Source: Leisingera coralii
Lineage (GTDB): Bacteria; Pseudomonadota; Alphaproteobacteria; Rhodobacterales; Rhodobacteraceae
Direction of reading: 5' to 3'
Length of the DNA: 64,000 bases
NCBI RefSeq assembly: GCF_049056525.1
Contig: NZ_JBHUPT010000018.1
Location: forward strand, 1 to 64,000
Shown in pieces: positions 55,847 through 64,000 of the stretch. The translations under genes and the position numbers were made by a program. The notes under the pieces are model-generated. The model was not told where the DNA came from. It saw only the letters and a list, made by a program, of their open reading frames with translations, and did not search any database. Every line of letters starts with the position of its first letter. Within the stretch, counting starts at the first letter, position 1.

Positions 55847-58306
55847 ATGACCAGATTGCCGATCGAAGACGCCCTTCCCGAACTGCTGGACGCCCTGCGC
55901 GCCCGCGGCCGTGCCGTGCTGCAGGCGCCGCCCGGTGCGGGCAAGACGACGCGGGTGCCGCTGGCGATGCTGGAGGCCGGGCTGACGGCGGGCCGCATCG
56001 TGATGCTGGAACCCCGCCGCCTTGCTGCCCGCGCCGCGGCGGAGCGGATGGCGGAAACGCTGGGGGAGAAGCCGGGCCAGACCGTCGGCTACCGGGTGCG
56101 CGGCGATGCAAAGGTCTCCAGGGCCACCCGCATCGAGGTGGTGACCGAGGGCATCCTGACCCGGATGCTGCAGTCGGCCCCGGACCTGCCCGGTGTCGGC
56201 GCGGTGATCTTTGACGAATTCCACGAACGCTCGCTGAATGCCGATCTGGGCCTGGCGCTGTGCCTGGAGGTGGCCGGCGCGCTGCGCGATGATCTGATCC
56301 TGCTGGCGATGTCGGCGACGCTGGACGCGGACCCGGTGGCGGCCTTGATGGACGCGCCGATGGTGACCTCCGAGGGCCGCAGCTATCCGGTGGAGACCCG
56401 CTGGCTGGAGCGCCCCCTGCCCGCGCAGGCCCGCCGTGCCGATGCGCTGACCGATCTGGTGGTTCAGGCGGAGAGAGACACAAAGGCCCCAGGACCAAAC
56501 AGTGGCGGCGGCATTCTGGTGTTCCTGCCCGGCGAAGGCGAGATCCGCCGCGCCGCCGGTGCGCTGGAAAAACGCCTGCCCGGCCACTGCCATATCCGGC
56601 CGCTGTTCGGCGCCCTGCCCTTTGCCGAGCAGCGCGCGGCGATCCAGCCCGAGGCACAGGGCCGCAAGGTTGTGCTGGCGACCTCGATTGCCGAGACCTC
56701 TTTGACCATTCAGGACATCCGGGTGGTGGTGGACATGGGCCAGGCGCGCCGGGCGCGGTTTGATCCCGGCTCCGGCATGTCGCGGCTAGTGACCGAGAAA
56801 GTCACCCGCGCCGAGGCCACCCAGCGCCAGGGCCGCGCGGGCCGGGTGGCGGAGGGCCTCTGCTACCGTCTGTGGACCAAGGGCGAGGAAGGCGCGCTGA
56901 TGGCGTTTCCGCCCGCCGAGATCGAAAGCGCCGACCTCACCGCACTGGCGCTGGAGCTGGCGCTGTGGGGCGCGGCGCCCGAGGATCTGTCTTTCCTGAC
57001 CCAGCCGCCCGCGGGTGCGCTGGCGGAGGCGCAGGCGCTGCTGCACCTGCTGGGCGCCCTGGACGCGCAGGGGCGGATCACGGAGCATGGCAAGGCACTG
57101 GCGGCGCTGCCGCTGCATCCGCGGCTTGGCCACATGCTGCTGCAGGCAGGCTCTGCCGCTGCACCGCTGGCCGCGCTCTTGGGTGAGCGCGACCCATTGC
57201 GCGGCGCACCTGCGGATCTCACGCTGCGGCTGAAGGCGCTGAAGGATCCCAAGGGGTTTGAACGCAATCACCCTTACCAGCTGAACCGCCCGGTGGTGGA
57301 GCGGATCAAGAGCGAGGCGCGGCGGCTGGAGAAACAGGCAGGCCGCCGCGACGCGGGACTGTCGCCGGCGATGATGGCCGTGCTGGCCTACCCCGACCGC
57401 GTCGGCCAGCGCCGCAAGGGGGACAGCCCGCGGTTCGTGCTGTCGGGCGGCAAGGGCGCCATTCTGGATGGCGGCGACACGCTGGCCGGCGCGCCGTTCA
57501 TCGTGGCGCTGGACACCGACGGCAACCCGCGCGAGGCCAGGATCCGGATGGCGGCGCAGATATCGCTGGCCGAGATCCGCGAGCTGTTTGCGGATCAGAT
57601 TGCCTGGAGTGACGTTTGCGAATGGTCGAAACGCGACCGCCGGGTGGCGGCGCGCCAGCAGGAGCGGTTCGGCGCGGTGGTGCTGGACGACCGGGTCTGG
57701 AAGGACGTGCCGCCGGACGCCGTGGCGCAGGCAATGCTGGACGGGGTGCGCGACCTGGGCCTGCGGCTCACTGGCGCCGCGGCGCGGCTGGCGGCGCGCG
57801 TGGAGCTGGTACGGGCCGAAGGCTTTGACCTGCCCGACTTCTCCCTGCCCGGCCTGACGGACACGCTGGAGGACTGGCTGCTGCCGATGCTCGACGGGGT
57901 GAAATCGGCGGAGGACTGGAAGCGCTTCGATCTGCTGCCCGCGCTGCGGGCCGCACTCAGCTGGGAGCAGACGCAACTGCTGGACCGTGAGGCGCCGGGC
58001 AGTTTTACCACCCCGCTAGGCCGCAAGATCCCGATCAGCTACGACGGCGAGATCCCCGAAATCTCGGTCCGGCTGCAGGAAATGTTCGGTGTTACCCGGC
58101 ATCCGTCCGTGGGCGGCGTGCCCCTGAAGGTCTCCCTGCTGTCGCCGGCACAGCGGCCGATCCAGATCACCCGCGACCTGCCCGGCTTCTGGGCCGGTTC
58201 CTATGCGGATGTGAGGAAGGACATGCGCGCCCAGTACCCCAAGCACCCCTGGCCCGAGGACCCCACTCAGGAAGACCCGACGCTCAGGGCAAAACGGCGC
58301 AAGTAG
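55847..58306 (+). CDS. hrpB: ATP-dependent helicase HrpB
   Basis: An 819-aa DEAH-box helicase. Motif I is PPGAGKTTRVPLAM, motif II is DEFHERSLNADLG, motif III is AMSATLD, and motif VI is QRQGRAGRVAEGLCYRLW. The HrpB-specific C-terminal part includes FAGSYADVRKDMRAQYPKHP-like sequence (here FWAGSYADVRKDMRAQYPKH). Length matches the family (about 810-830 aa). The exact function is poorly known; suggested roles are in RNA processing. It is a single gene starting with ATG 55847. Confidence 0.95.
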   Translation: MTRLPIEDALPELLDALRARGRAVLQAPPGAGKTTRVPLAMLEAGLTAGRIVMLEPRRLAARAAAERMAETLGEKPGQTVGYRVRGDAKVSRATRIEVVTEGILTRMLQSAPDLPGVGAVIFDEFHERSLNADLGLALCLEVAGALRDDLILLAMSATLDADPVAALMDAPMVTSEGRSYPVETRWLERPLPAQARRADALTDLVVQAERDTKAPGPNSGGGILVFLPGEGEIRRAAGALEKRLPGHCHIRPLFGALPFAEQRAAIQPEAQGRKVVLATSIAETSLTIQDIRVVVDMGQARRARFDPGSGMSRLVTEKVTRAEATQRQGRAGRVAEGLCYRLWTKGEEGALMAFPPAEIESADLTALALELALWGAAPEDLSFLTQPPAGALAEAQALLHLLGALDAQGRITEHGKALAALPLHPRLGHMLLQAGSAAAPLAALLGERDPLRGAPADLTLRLKALKDPKGFERNHPYQLNRPVVERIKSEARRLEKQAGRRDAGLSPAMMAVLAYPDRVGQRRKGDSPRFVLSGGKGAILDGGDTLAGAPFIVALDTDGNPREARIRMAAQISLAEIRELFADQIAWSDVCEWSKRDRRVAARQQERFGAVVLDDRVWKDVPPDAVAQAMLDGVRDLGLRLTGAAARLAARVELVRAEGFDLPDFSLPGLTDTLEDWLLPMLDGVKSAEDWKRFDLLPALRAALSWEQTQLLDREAPGSFTTPLGRKIPISYDGEIPEISVRLQEMFGVTRHPSVGGVPLKVSLLSPAQRPIQITRDLPGFWAGSYADVRKDMRAQYPKHPWPEDPTQEDPTLRAKRRK

Positions 58307-58633
58307 CACCGCGCAACACGGCGCAGGCCCGCAGCGTGCCCCCGGCACGCTGCCCGGCCCAACCGCAGGCTGCGCATCTTCGATGCGCGGCCCGCGGGCG
58401 GGAGCGCTGCCGGAGCGGGTCCGGACGCCGGAGGCGGGACCTTAAGCGCTTTCTTCACGGTTTCAGGCTATACTCTGCCATGATGCCGCAAGCGGGCCGT
58501 TAAACCGCACTGCAAATCCGCTCAGTTCCGCTGATTTCAGGCGGCAGCCTTGATATTCCGGGCAAGTACGCATACTTTCCCACAACTTCGCACAAGAACA
58601 CGGGGCCAACCCAACACCAAAGGCTGAGCAGAG
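58307..58633. other. Intergenic region with hairpins, before the Nudix gene
   Basis: 327 nt with no gene. It contains GCAGCGTGCC-CCC-GGCACGCTGC (58331-58353) and GCGCATC-TTC-GATGCGC (58374-58390). These are followed by the GCGGGAGCGCT block (58396-58406) shared with the element at 40426-40436. The hrpB terminator may be the first hairpin, though it lacks a T-tract. Confidence 0.55.
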
Positions 58634-59092
58634 ATGACCCGCACCCTGACGCGCGCCTGGGAGGAAATCCTCAGGCCGATGCTGAAACGACCCAACCGCC
58701 TGCAAGTCGCCGCGCTGTGCTACCGCATGGGCGCGGACGGCAAGGAAGTGCTGATGATCACCAGCCGCGGCACCGGCCGCTGGATCATCCCCAAGGGCTG
58801 GCCGGTCGACGGCAAGGACGGACCCGCCTCGGCCCTGCAGGAAGCCTGGGAGGAAGCCGGCGTCAGGACCGCCCGCATCTCCAAGCAGCCGATCGGCGAA
58901 TACAACTACGTCAAGCGCCGCGATCACGGCGTTGACGAGCCGGTCACCACCCTGATCTTTGCCGCCGAGGTGGAAACCCTTGCCGACGACTACCCGGAGT
59001 CGGATCAGCGCACGCGCCAGTGGATGCTTCCCGAGCAGGCTGCGGAACTGGTGCATGAGCCGCAGCTGCAGGCACTGTTGCGTCAATTGTAA
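58634..59092 (+). CDS. Nudix hydrolase (DIPP-like)
   Basis: A 152-aa hydrolase. The Nudix box is recognisable as DGKDGPASALQEAWEEAGV, though the canonical first Glu of G-x5-E is replaced by Ser, as in the diphosphoinositol polyphosphate phosphohydrolase-like subgroup. The N-terminal strand QVAALCYRMGADGKEVLMIT and RWIIPKGWP are characteristic of that subgroup. Likely substrates are diphosphoinositol polyphosphates, diadenosine polyphosphates or similar. A PiT phosphate transporter gene follows 90 nt later; a phosphate theme is suggestive but unproven. Confidence 0.85.
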   Translation: MTRTLTRAWEEILRPMLKRPNRLQVAALCYRMGADGKEVLMITSRGTGRWIIPKGWPVDGKDGPASALQEAWEEAGVRTARISKQPIGEYNYVKRRDHGVDEPVTTLIFAAEVETLADDYPESDQRTRQWMLPEQAAELVHEPQLQALLRQL

Positions 59093-59100
59093 AAGTTATG

Positions 59101-59116
59101 TGACATTTTTATGTCA
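59101..59116. promoter_or_regulatory. TGACAT-TTTT-ATGTCA palindrome
   Basis: A perfect 6-4-6 dyad, 66 nt before the PiT start. On the minus strand it can be read as two near-matches to the PhoB heptamer spaced by four bases (TGACATA-AAAA-TGTCACA), but the orientation is opposite to the gene. A regulatory operator is likely; the protein is uncertain. Confidence 0.5.
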
Positions 59117-59182
59117 AACGCTTGAACCGCTCCCTCGGCGGCGGTAGGCGCGTGCGCAGACCTCGGAATCAGGAATGCGACT

Positions 59183-60664
59183 ATGAGCGATGCATCCCAG
59201 CGCACGCAATGGAACACGCTGGACAAGGATCTGAACCGGATCTCCCAGCTTGAACTGGCCACGGCCTATGTCTCCCGCCCGCTGGTGGCGCCCGGCATCG
59301 CGCTGGCCTTCATCGTGCTGGCAGGCCTCGGCGCTGGTGTGTTCTTCGGCGGCTCCGCCATGAGCATGGTGGTGATCGCCGCGGCCGCCTTTGGCGCCTA
59401 TATGGCGATCAACATCGGCGCCAATGACGTCGCCAACAACATGGGCCCGGCGGTGGGCGCCAACGCGCTGACCATGGGCGGCGCCATAGTGATCGCCGCC
59501 ATCGCCGAAAGCGCCGGCGCGCTGCTGGCGGGCGGCGATGTGGTCTCGACCATTTCCAAGGGCATTATCGACCCCACCGCGGTGGCCAGCAGCAACGTAT
59601 TCATCTGGGCGATGATGGCGGCGCTGATCTCCTCCGCCCTGTGGGTGAACCTGGCCACCTGGGTCGGCGCGCCGGTCTCCACCACCCACTCGGTGGTCGG
59701 CGGCGTGCTGGGCGCCGGTGTCGCCGCTGCGGGCACCGCCGCGGTGAACTGGCCCACCATGGGCAAGATCGCCGCCAGCTGGGTGATCTCGCCGGTGCTG
59801 GGCGGCATCATTGCCGCGCTGTTCCTCGCCTTCATCAAGGCCAAGATCATCTATCAGGACGACAAGATCGCCGCCGCCCGCCGCTGGGTGCCGGTGCTGG
59901 TCGGCATCATGGCAGGCGCCTTTGCCTCCTACCTGGCCCTGAAAGGCCTGAAAAAGATCGTCAAGATCGACCTGCAGACGGCGCTGCTGATCGGCGCTGC
60001 GGCGGGCGCGCTGGCCTATGTTATCACCGCCCCGCTGATCAAGCGCCAGTCCGAGGGCATGGAGAACCGCAACAAGTCGCTGAAGGCGCTGTTCGGCCTG
60101 CCGCTGGTGATCTCCGCCGCGCTCCTGTCCTTTGCCCATGGCGCCAATGACGTGGCCAACGCGGTCGGCCCGCTGGCCGCCATTGTGCACGCCACCGAAT
60201 TCGGCGACTTTGCCGCCAAGGTGGCGATCCCGACCTGGGTGATGGTGATCGGCGCCTTCGGCATCTCCTTCGGCCTGTTCCTGTTCGGCCCCAAGCTGAT
60301 CCGCATGGTCGGCAGCCAGATCACCAAGCTGAACCCGATGCGCGCCTACTGCGTGTCGCTGTCGGCGGCGATCACCGTGATCGTGGCCAGCTGGCTGGGG
60401 CTGCCGGTCTCCTCCACCCACATCGCCGTGGGTGCGGTGTTCGGCGTCGGCTTCTTCCGCGAGTGGCACATGGAGCGCCGCCTGAAGAAATCCTCCGCGG
60501 GCCGCACGGAGGCCAAGCGCATCGCACCAGAGGAGCGCCGCCGCCGCAAGCTGGTGCGCCGCAGCCACTTCATGACCATCGTGGCCGCCTGGGTGATCAC
60601 CGTACCTGCCGCAGCACTCCTGTCGGCCGTGATCTACCTGCTGCTGAACACCATCACCAGCTGA
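59183..60664 (+). CDS. Inorganic phosphate transporter (PiT family)
   Basis: A 493-aa inner-membrane transporter with about ten or more predicted helices in two inverted PiT halves. The two signature repeats are visible: NIGANDVANNMGPAVGANAL in the first half and HGANDVANAVGPLAAIVHAT in the second. The VSTTHSVVGGVLGAG and VSSTHIAVGAVFGVG segments are also duplicated, as expected. It takes up phosphate (or metal-phosphate) with the proton gradient at low affinity. The ATG at 59183 has the palindrome above 66 nt upstream. It is terminated at 60684. Confidence 0.95.
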   Translation: MSDASQRTQWNTLDKDLNRISQLELATAYVSRPLVAPGIALAFIVLAGLGAGVFFGGSAMSMVVIAAAAFGAYMAINIGANDVANNMGPAVGANALTMGGAIVIAAIAESAGALLAGGDVVSTISKGIIDPTAVASSNVFIWAMMAALISSALWVNLATWVGAPVSTTHSVVGGVLGAGVAAAGTAAVNWPTMGKIAASWVISPVLGGIIAALFLAFIKAKIIYQDDKIAAARRWVPVLVGIMAGAFASYLALKGLKKIVKIDLQTALLIGAAAGALAYVITAPLIKRQSEGMENRNKSLKALFGLPLVISAALLSFAHGANDVANAVGPLAAIVHATEFGDFAAKVAIPTWVMVIGAFGISFGLFLFGPKLIRMVGSQITKLNPMRAYCVSLSAAITVIVASWLGLPVSSTHIAVGAVFGVGFFREWHMERRLKKSSAGRTEAKRIAPEERRRRKLVRRSHFMTIVAAWVITVPAAALLSAVIYLLLNTITS

Positions 60665-60683
60665 CCGGCACTTCAGGCCTTGC

Positions 60684-60714
60684 AAGCCCCCGCGCCATCC
60701 GGCTGCGGGGGCTT
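60684..60714 (+). terminator. Terminator of the PiT gene
   Basis: Stem AAGCCCCCGC / GCGGGGGCTT with an 11-nt loop, followed by TTCTTTT. Confidence 0.85.
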
Positions 60715-60725
60715 TTCTTTTGCGG

Positions 60726-61445
60726 TCAGAAGCGTTCCACCCAGGGCCGCAGCACCAGTTCATCGCTCCAGGCGGAGCGGTCCTGCTGGATCAGGTGCAT
60801 GTACTCCCGGGCAATCGCATCCGGGTCGAGCATGCTGTCCGGGTTGTCCGCCGCCTCAACCCGTTCCGGGCGGGAGGCATTGCGGATGCCGCCGTCGATA
60901 TTGACCCAGGCCACGTGGATGCCCTTGGGGTGCAGCTCCCGCGCCATCGACTGCGCCAGGCCGCGCTGTGCAAACTTGCCCATGGCAAAGGGCACCGACT
61001 GTGCAAAGCCCTTGACCCCGGCCGAGGCGCCGGTGAACAGAATGGTGCCCAGCCGCCCGTTCGCGGGCCGCTGTGCCAGCATCCGCTGCGCCGCCGCCTG
61101 CCCCAGCAGAAAGGCGCCATAGGCCGTCACTTCTACCGCCTTGCGCACAGCTTCGGGCTCCAGCTCCGCAACCGGTCCGCGGACCCGGGCCGAGGGGTTG
61201 TAGCAGGCCACCCGCAAGTCGCCCTGCAACCCCTCAACAAGCTTCCGGATCCCCTCCGCATCGGTGCCATCCAGCTGATGCAGCTGCGCCCCGGTCTCCG
61301 CCGCCAGCCCCTCCAGCTTGGCCGTGTTGCGCGCCGTCAGATGCAGTGCATAGCCGTCCCGGGACAGCGCCCGGGCCAAGGAGGCCGACAGGCCCGCCCC
61401 CGCCCCCACGATCAGTGCAACCGGTTTTGATGATGTATCCGCCAT
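60726..61445 (-). CDS. Atypical short-chain dehydrogenase/reductase
   Basis: A 239-aa SDR-fold protein. The nucleotide site is VGAGAGLSASLARAL near the N-terminus, a variant of TGxxxGxG. The active-site serine region is FTGASAGVKG (Ser141). In the usual Y-x3-K position it has F153-AMG-K157, so the catalytic tyrosine is missing. The family pattern is otherwise intact, with a PFAMGKFAQRGLAQSMAREL segment. It may use another acid or act as a non-classical or regulatory SDR. It converges on the PiT gene. The substrate is unknown. Confidence 0.85.
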   Translation of the reverse strand: MADTSSKPVALIVGAGAGLSASLARALSRDGYALHLTARNTAKLEGLAAETGAQLHQLDGTDAEGIRKLVEGLQGDLRVACYNPSARVRGPVAELEPEAVRKAVEVTAYGAFLLGQAAAQRMLAQRPANGRLGTILFTGASAGVKGFAQSVPFAMGKFAQRGLAQSMARELHPKGIHVAWVNIDGGIRNASRPERVEAADNPDSMLDPDAIAREYMHLIQQDRSAWSDELVLRPWVERF

Positions 61446-61546
61446 CGCTGGACCTCCCCGTTTGAGACGGGAGGATGCTGGCGGCTATTCCGCCCCCGCA
61501 CAAGGGTCCCCGGGGGCGGATCACCGCGTCACATCACGGACATGTG

Positions 61547-62122
61547 TCAGGCCGGCGCCCCGGCGGGGAGGCCTGCGATCACGTCCGCGGCAGGCAGAAC
61601 CCGGCCGAAACCGGCATGCAGCGCCGACAGCGTCACTTCCAGCACCATCTCCGCATCCAGCTCGCCGCCCTTGCGGGCCGGCATGGAAAAGGCGATCAGC
61701 GCGTCCTCCGCAACCTGGACCTCGAACCCCAGGTTTGCCGCGGACCGGGCGGTGGAATTCACGCAGAACGCAGCCACCCCGCCAGCAATCACCAGCCGGG
61801 TGATGCCGGCCTCCCGCAGATATGCTTCGAGCCCGGTGCCGGTAAACCCGGACGAACCGGTCTTCCAGAACACCGCCTCGCCTTCTGCCGGAACCGCGCA
61901 GGCCATCGGCTGGCCGCTGGGCAGATCGCGGCGGAACTTGCTTTCGGGGCGCGGGTCATCATGCATCACATGCACCACCGGCAGCCCGGCAGCCCGGAAA
62001 CCCGCGGCCAGTTCCGCCACCTTCTCCTCGGCGTCCGGATTGGCCCGCTGGCGGCCGGAGGCGGTCACATTGGCCATCTCCTGCTGCATGTCGACAATCA
62101 GCAATGCTGTGGTTTGGTCCAT
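61547..62122 (-). CDS. Isochorismatase-family cysteine hydrolase
   Basis: A 191-aa hydrolase of the isochorismatase/nicotinamidase fold. The nucleophile is in IAGGVAAFCVNSTARSAANL, the N-terminal aspartate in ALLIVDMQQEM, and the cis-peptide-type GGVAA segment precedes the cysteine. The mature enzyme could hydrolyse an amide or enol ether; the subgroup cannot be assigned. The start at 62122 is the conserved one. It is alone between the SDR gene and argF. Two GC palindromes lie upstream (CCATTCCATGGAATGG at 62259-62274). Confidence 0.87.
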   Translation of the reverse strand: MDQTTALLIVDMQQEMANVTASGRQRANPDAEEKVAELAAGFRAAGLPVVHVMHDDPRPESKFRRDLPSGQPMACAVPAEGEAVFWKTGSSGFTGTGLEAYLREAGITRLVIAGGVAAFCVNSTARSAANLGFEVQVAEDALIAFSMPARKGGELDAEMVLEVTLSALHAGFGRVLPAADVIAGLPAGAPA

Positions 62123-62341
62123 CAAAATTCCCTCGCATCTGAATACAGGCGTGAGGGTTGCAGACCTGCGCGGCAAGGGCCAGCGCAATCTGCCGCCCCG
62201 CTTGGGCGGCAAGCGCACGAGCTGCGGCTCAGGAACCGCACCGGGCCGACAAGGCCCATTCCATGGAATGGGCCGCCAGCCGGGCGGGAGTGCCCTGCTC
62301 GCCTGGCGGCACGCTGCGGAGCGCGGCTGCGCGGGGATGGC

Positions 62342-63268
62342 TCAGCCGCCGATGCACCAGCGCATGATGGCCTTTTGCGCGTGCAGCCGGTTTTCGGCCT
62401 CGTCAAAGATCACCGAGTTCGGCCCGTCCATGACGTGGCTGGTCGCCTCCTCCTCGCGGTGGGCCGGCAGGCAATGCATGAACAGCGCATCCGGCTTGGC
62501 GTGGGACATCAGCTCGGCATTCACCTGATAGGGCCGCAGCATGTTGTGGCGGCGCTCCTTGGAGGACTGGCTGTCATGCATCGACACCCAGGTGTCGGTG
62601 ACCACCAGGTCCGCGCCCTCGACCGCCTTGGCCGCATCGCGCTCGATCACCACCTTGGAGCCCGCCTTGCGCGCCAGGCCGACGAACTCCTCCTCCGGGT
62701 CCAGCTGCGCCGGGCCTGCAAAGGTCAGGTCGAACCCGAACTGGCCGGCCGCGTGCAGGAAGGACGCGCAAACGTTGTTGCCGTCGCCGCACCAGACCAC
62801 CTTCTTGCCCTTGATGGAGCCGCGGTGCTCCTCATAGGTGAGGATGTCGGCCATGATCTGGCAGGGGTGGGTGCGGTCGGTCAGGCCGTTGATCACCGGC
62901 ACATCGGCATATTCCGCCATCTCGGTCAGCACGGTCTCGTCGAAGGTGCGGATCATGATCATGTCGACATAGCGCGACAGCACCCGGGCGGTGTCGGCAA
63001 TGGTCTCGCCATGGCCCAGCTGCATGTCCTTGCCGCTCAGCACCATGGTCTGGCCGCCCATCTGGCGCACGCCGGTGTCGAAGGAGACACGGGTCCGGGT
63101 CGAGGGTTTTTCGAAGATCAGCGCCACCATCCGGTCCTTCAGCGGCAGCTCGTCATCAAGCGCCGCCTTGGGGCGCCCCAGGCGCGCCTGCTTGGTGGTC
63201 TTGGCCTGGTCGATGATGGTCCGCAGGCCGGCGGGATCGGTTTTGTGGATGTCGAGGAAATGGTTCAT
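62342..63268 (-). CDS. argF: Ornithine carbamoyltransferase
   Basis: A 308-aa enzyme that makes citrulline from ornithine and carbamoyl phosphate, the sixth step of arginine synthesis. The carbamoyl-phosphate site FEKPSTRTRVSFD, the HPCQIMADILT motif and the ornithine-binding HCLPAHREEEA are all present. The ATG is at 63268. It lies 76 nt after argD on the same strand, forming an argD-argF pair with a repeat element in the gap. Confidence 0.96.
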   Translation of the reverse strand: MNHFLDIHKTDPAGLRTIIDQAKTTKQARLGRPKAALDDELPLKDRMVALIFEKPSTRTRVSFDTGVRQMGGQTMVLSGKDMQLGHGETIADTARVLSRYVDMIMIRTFDETVLTEMAEYADVPVINGLTDRTHPCQIMADILTYEEHRGSIKGKKVVWCGDGNNVCASFLHAAGQFGFDLTFAGPAQLDPEEEFVGLARKAGSKVVIERDAAKAVEGADLVVTDTWVSMHDSQSSKERRHNMLRPYQVNAELMSHAKPDALFMHCLPAHREEEATSHVMDGPNSVIFDEAENRLHAQKAIMRWCIGG

Positions 63269-63298
63269 GACTGTATCGCTTTGTTTAAGGCGAAGGCC

Positions 63299-63343
63299 GG
63301 GGGCTCTGCCCCCGGACCCCGGGATATTTCCGGCAAGAGGAAG
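63299..63343. repeat. Dispersed intergenic element (GGAAATATCCCGGGG type), copy 2
   Basis: GGGGGCTCTGCCCCCGG (63299-63315) is followed by CCCCGGGATATTTCCGGC and AAGAGGAAG up to 63343. It is the reverse orientation of 18222-18284. It sits in the 76-nt gap between argD and argF. Confidence 0.6.
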
Positions 63344-63344
63344 A

Positions 63345-64000
63345 TCAGGCAGCTTCAACCTGGGCGGCGGTTTTCTCCAGGCGGCGGACGGCCTCGGCGA
63401 TGTCCTCGTCCGTCAGGGTCAGCGGCGGCAGCAGCCGGATCACATTGTCCGCTGCCGGAACGGTGATCAGCTCGTTGTCATAGCCTGCCTTCACCACATC
63501 GGCATTCACCGCCTTGCACTTGAGGCCCAGCATCAGGCCGGAACCGCGCACTTCCTCGAAGACCTCCGGGTGGCCGGCAATCAGCCCTTCCAGCTGCTGG
63601 CGCAACAGGCCCGCCTTGCGGTTCACCTCCGCCAGGAAGGCCTCGTCGGCGATGTGATCCATCACCGCACAGCCCACCGCGCAGCCCAGCGGGTTGCCGC
63701 CGTAGGTGGAGCCATGGGTCCCCGCGGTCATGCCGCTGGCCGCATTCTCGGTGGCCAGCACCGCGCCCAGCGGGAAGCCGCCGCCGATCCCCTTGGCCAC
63801 CATCATGATGTCCGGCGCGATGCCCGCCCATTCATGGGCAAACAGCTTGCCGGTCCGCCCGACGCCGCATTGCACCTCATCCAGGATCAGCAACAGGCCG
63901 TTGTCGTCGCAGATCTGGCGCAGCGCCTTCAGCTCTGCATCCGGGACCGGACGGATGCCGCCCTCGCCCTGCACCGGCTCGATCATGATGGCGGCGGTTT
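63345..64000 (-). CDS. argD: Acetylornithine aminotransferase, 3' part (5' end outside the window)
   Basis: The C-terminal 217 residues of a class III aminotransferase that transfers the amino group in N-acetylornithine synthesis. Visible are the conserved Glu and Asp-Gln region (IEPVQGEGGIRPV, LILDEVQCGVGRTG), the PLP lysine in MVAKGIGGGFPLGA, and the HGSTYGGNPLGCA phosphate-contact segment. The frame is open to the window edge, so the N-terminal half lies beyond 64000. It precedes argF on the same strand. It could also serve succinyldiaminopimelate in lysine synthesis, as many argD products do. Confidence 0.94.
   Translation of the reverse strand, partial: TAAIMIEPVQGEGGIRPVPDAELKALRQICDDNGLLLILDEVQCGVGRTGKLFAHEWAGIAPDIMMVAKGIGGGFPLGAVLATENAASGMTAGTHGSTYGGNPLGCAVGCAVMDHIADEAFLAEVNRKAGLLRQQLEGLIAGHPEVFEEVRGSGLMLGLKCKAVNADVVKAGYDNELITVPAADNVIRLLPPLTLTDEDIAEAVRRLEKTAAQVEAA

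Overview
The window is chromosomal DNA from an alphaproteobacterium of the family Rhodobacteraceae, most likely a marine Roseobacter-group member (Leisingera, Phaeobacter or Ruegeria-like). GC content is high, and nearly every codon ends in G or C. The regulatory sites fit alphaproteobacteria: a GTTC-N7-GTTC LexA box and an FnrL-type TTGAT-N4-ATCAA box. Gene content also fits the family, including an FdVI-type ferredoxin, hflKC-degP, tandem DksA-like zinc-finger proteins and many small family-specific proteins. Placement rests on reading the proteins, not on a database search.

Layout. 0-5.3 kb: ferredoxin and an FG-GAP protein (minus); an SOS box in front of an orphan DnaE2 C-terminal fragment; a lipoprotein; a Crp/Fnr regulator; degP. 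5.3-10.2 kb: a minus-strand run rpiA, gor, hflK, hflC, DUF2065. 10.3-15.1 kb: methyltransferase, GST-like protein coupled to L-serine dehydratase, EamA transporter, thiamine pyrophosphokinase. 15.2-18.2 kb: a gene holding a perfect 900-bp array of 150 GCCGAA units, coding for (Ala-Glu)150. 18.3-24.5 kb: purA, a cobalt-type nitrile hydratase operon, secG, pyrG. 24.5-34.4 kb: DUF983, a MocR-type regulator, DUF1992, class I aldolase, small membrane proteins, a crotonase, two aminotransferases and an MsbA-like ABC exporter. 34.4-44 kb: glycosyltransferase, ygfZ, fructosamine kinase, efp, cobQ, a PopZ-like protein, a TolC-family protein and a Pcm-like methyltransferase. 44-50.6 kb: two DksA-like proteins, an entericidin-like lipoprotein, a low-GC two-gene insert (DUF488 plus an unrecognised partner), lepA and small family proteins. 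50.7-64 kb: LysR, low-MW phosphatase, sirtuin, a copper-chaperone pair, rpmB, meaB, hrpB, a Nudix hydrolase, a PiT phosphate transporter, an SDR, an isochorismatase-like hydrolase, argF and the 3' part of argD.

Most genes are housekeeping and sit in short, translationally coupled pairs with ATGA or TAATG overlaps. HflK/HflC with DegP form a membrane-proteostasis block. The nitrile hydratase subunits and their activator form one operon. argD-argF is part of arginine synthesis.

The unusual content is the hexanucleotide array, the SOS box joined to a dnaE2 tail (probably a deleted imuA-imuB-dnaE2 cassette), the low-GC DUF488 pair, and several families of structured intergenic repeats. I saw no rRNA, tRNA, CRISPR array, transposase or phage gene.
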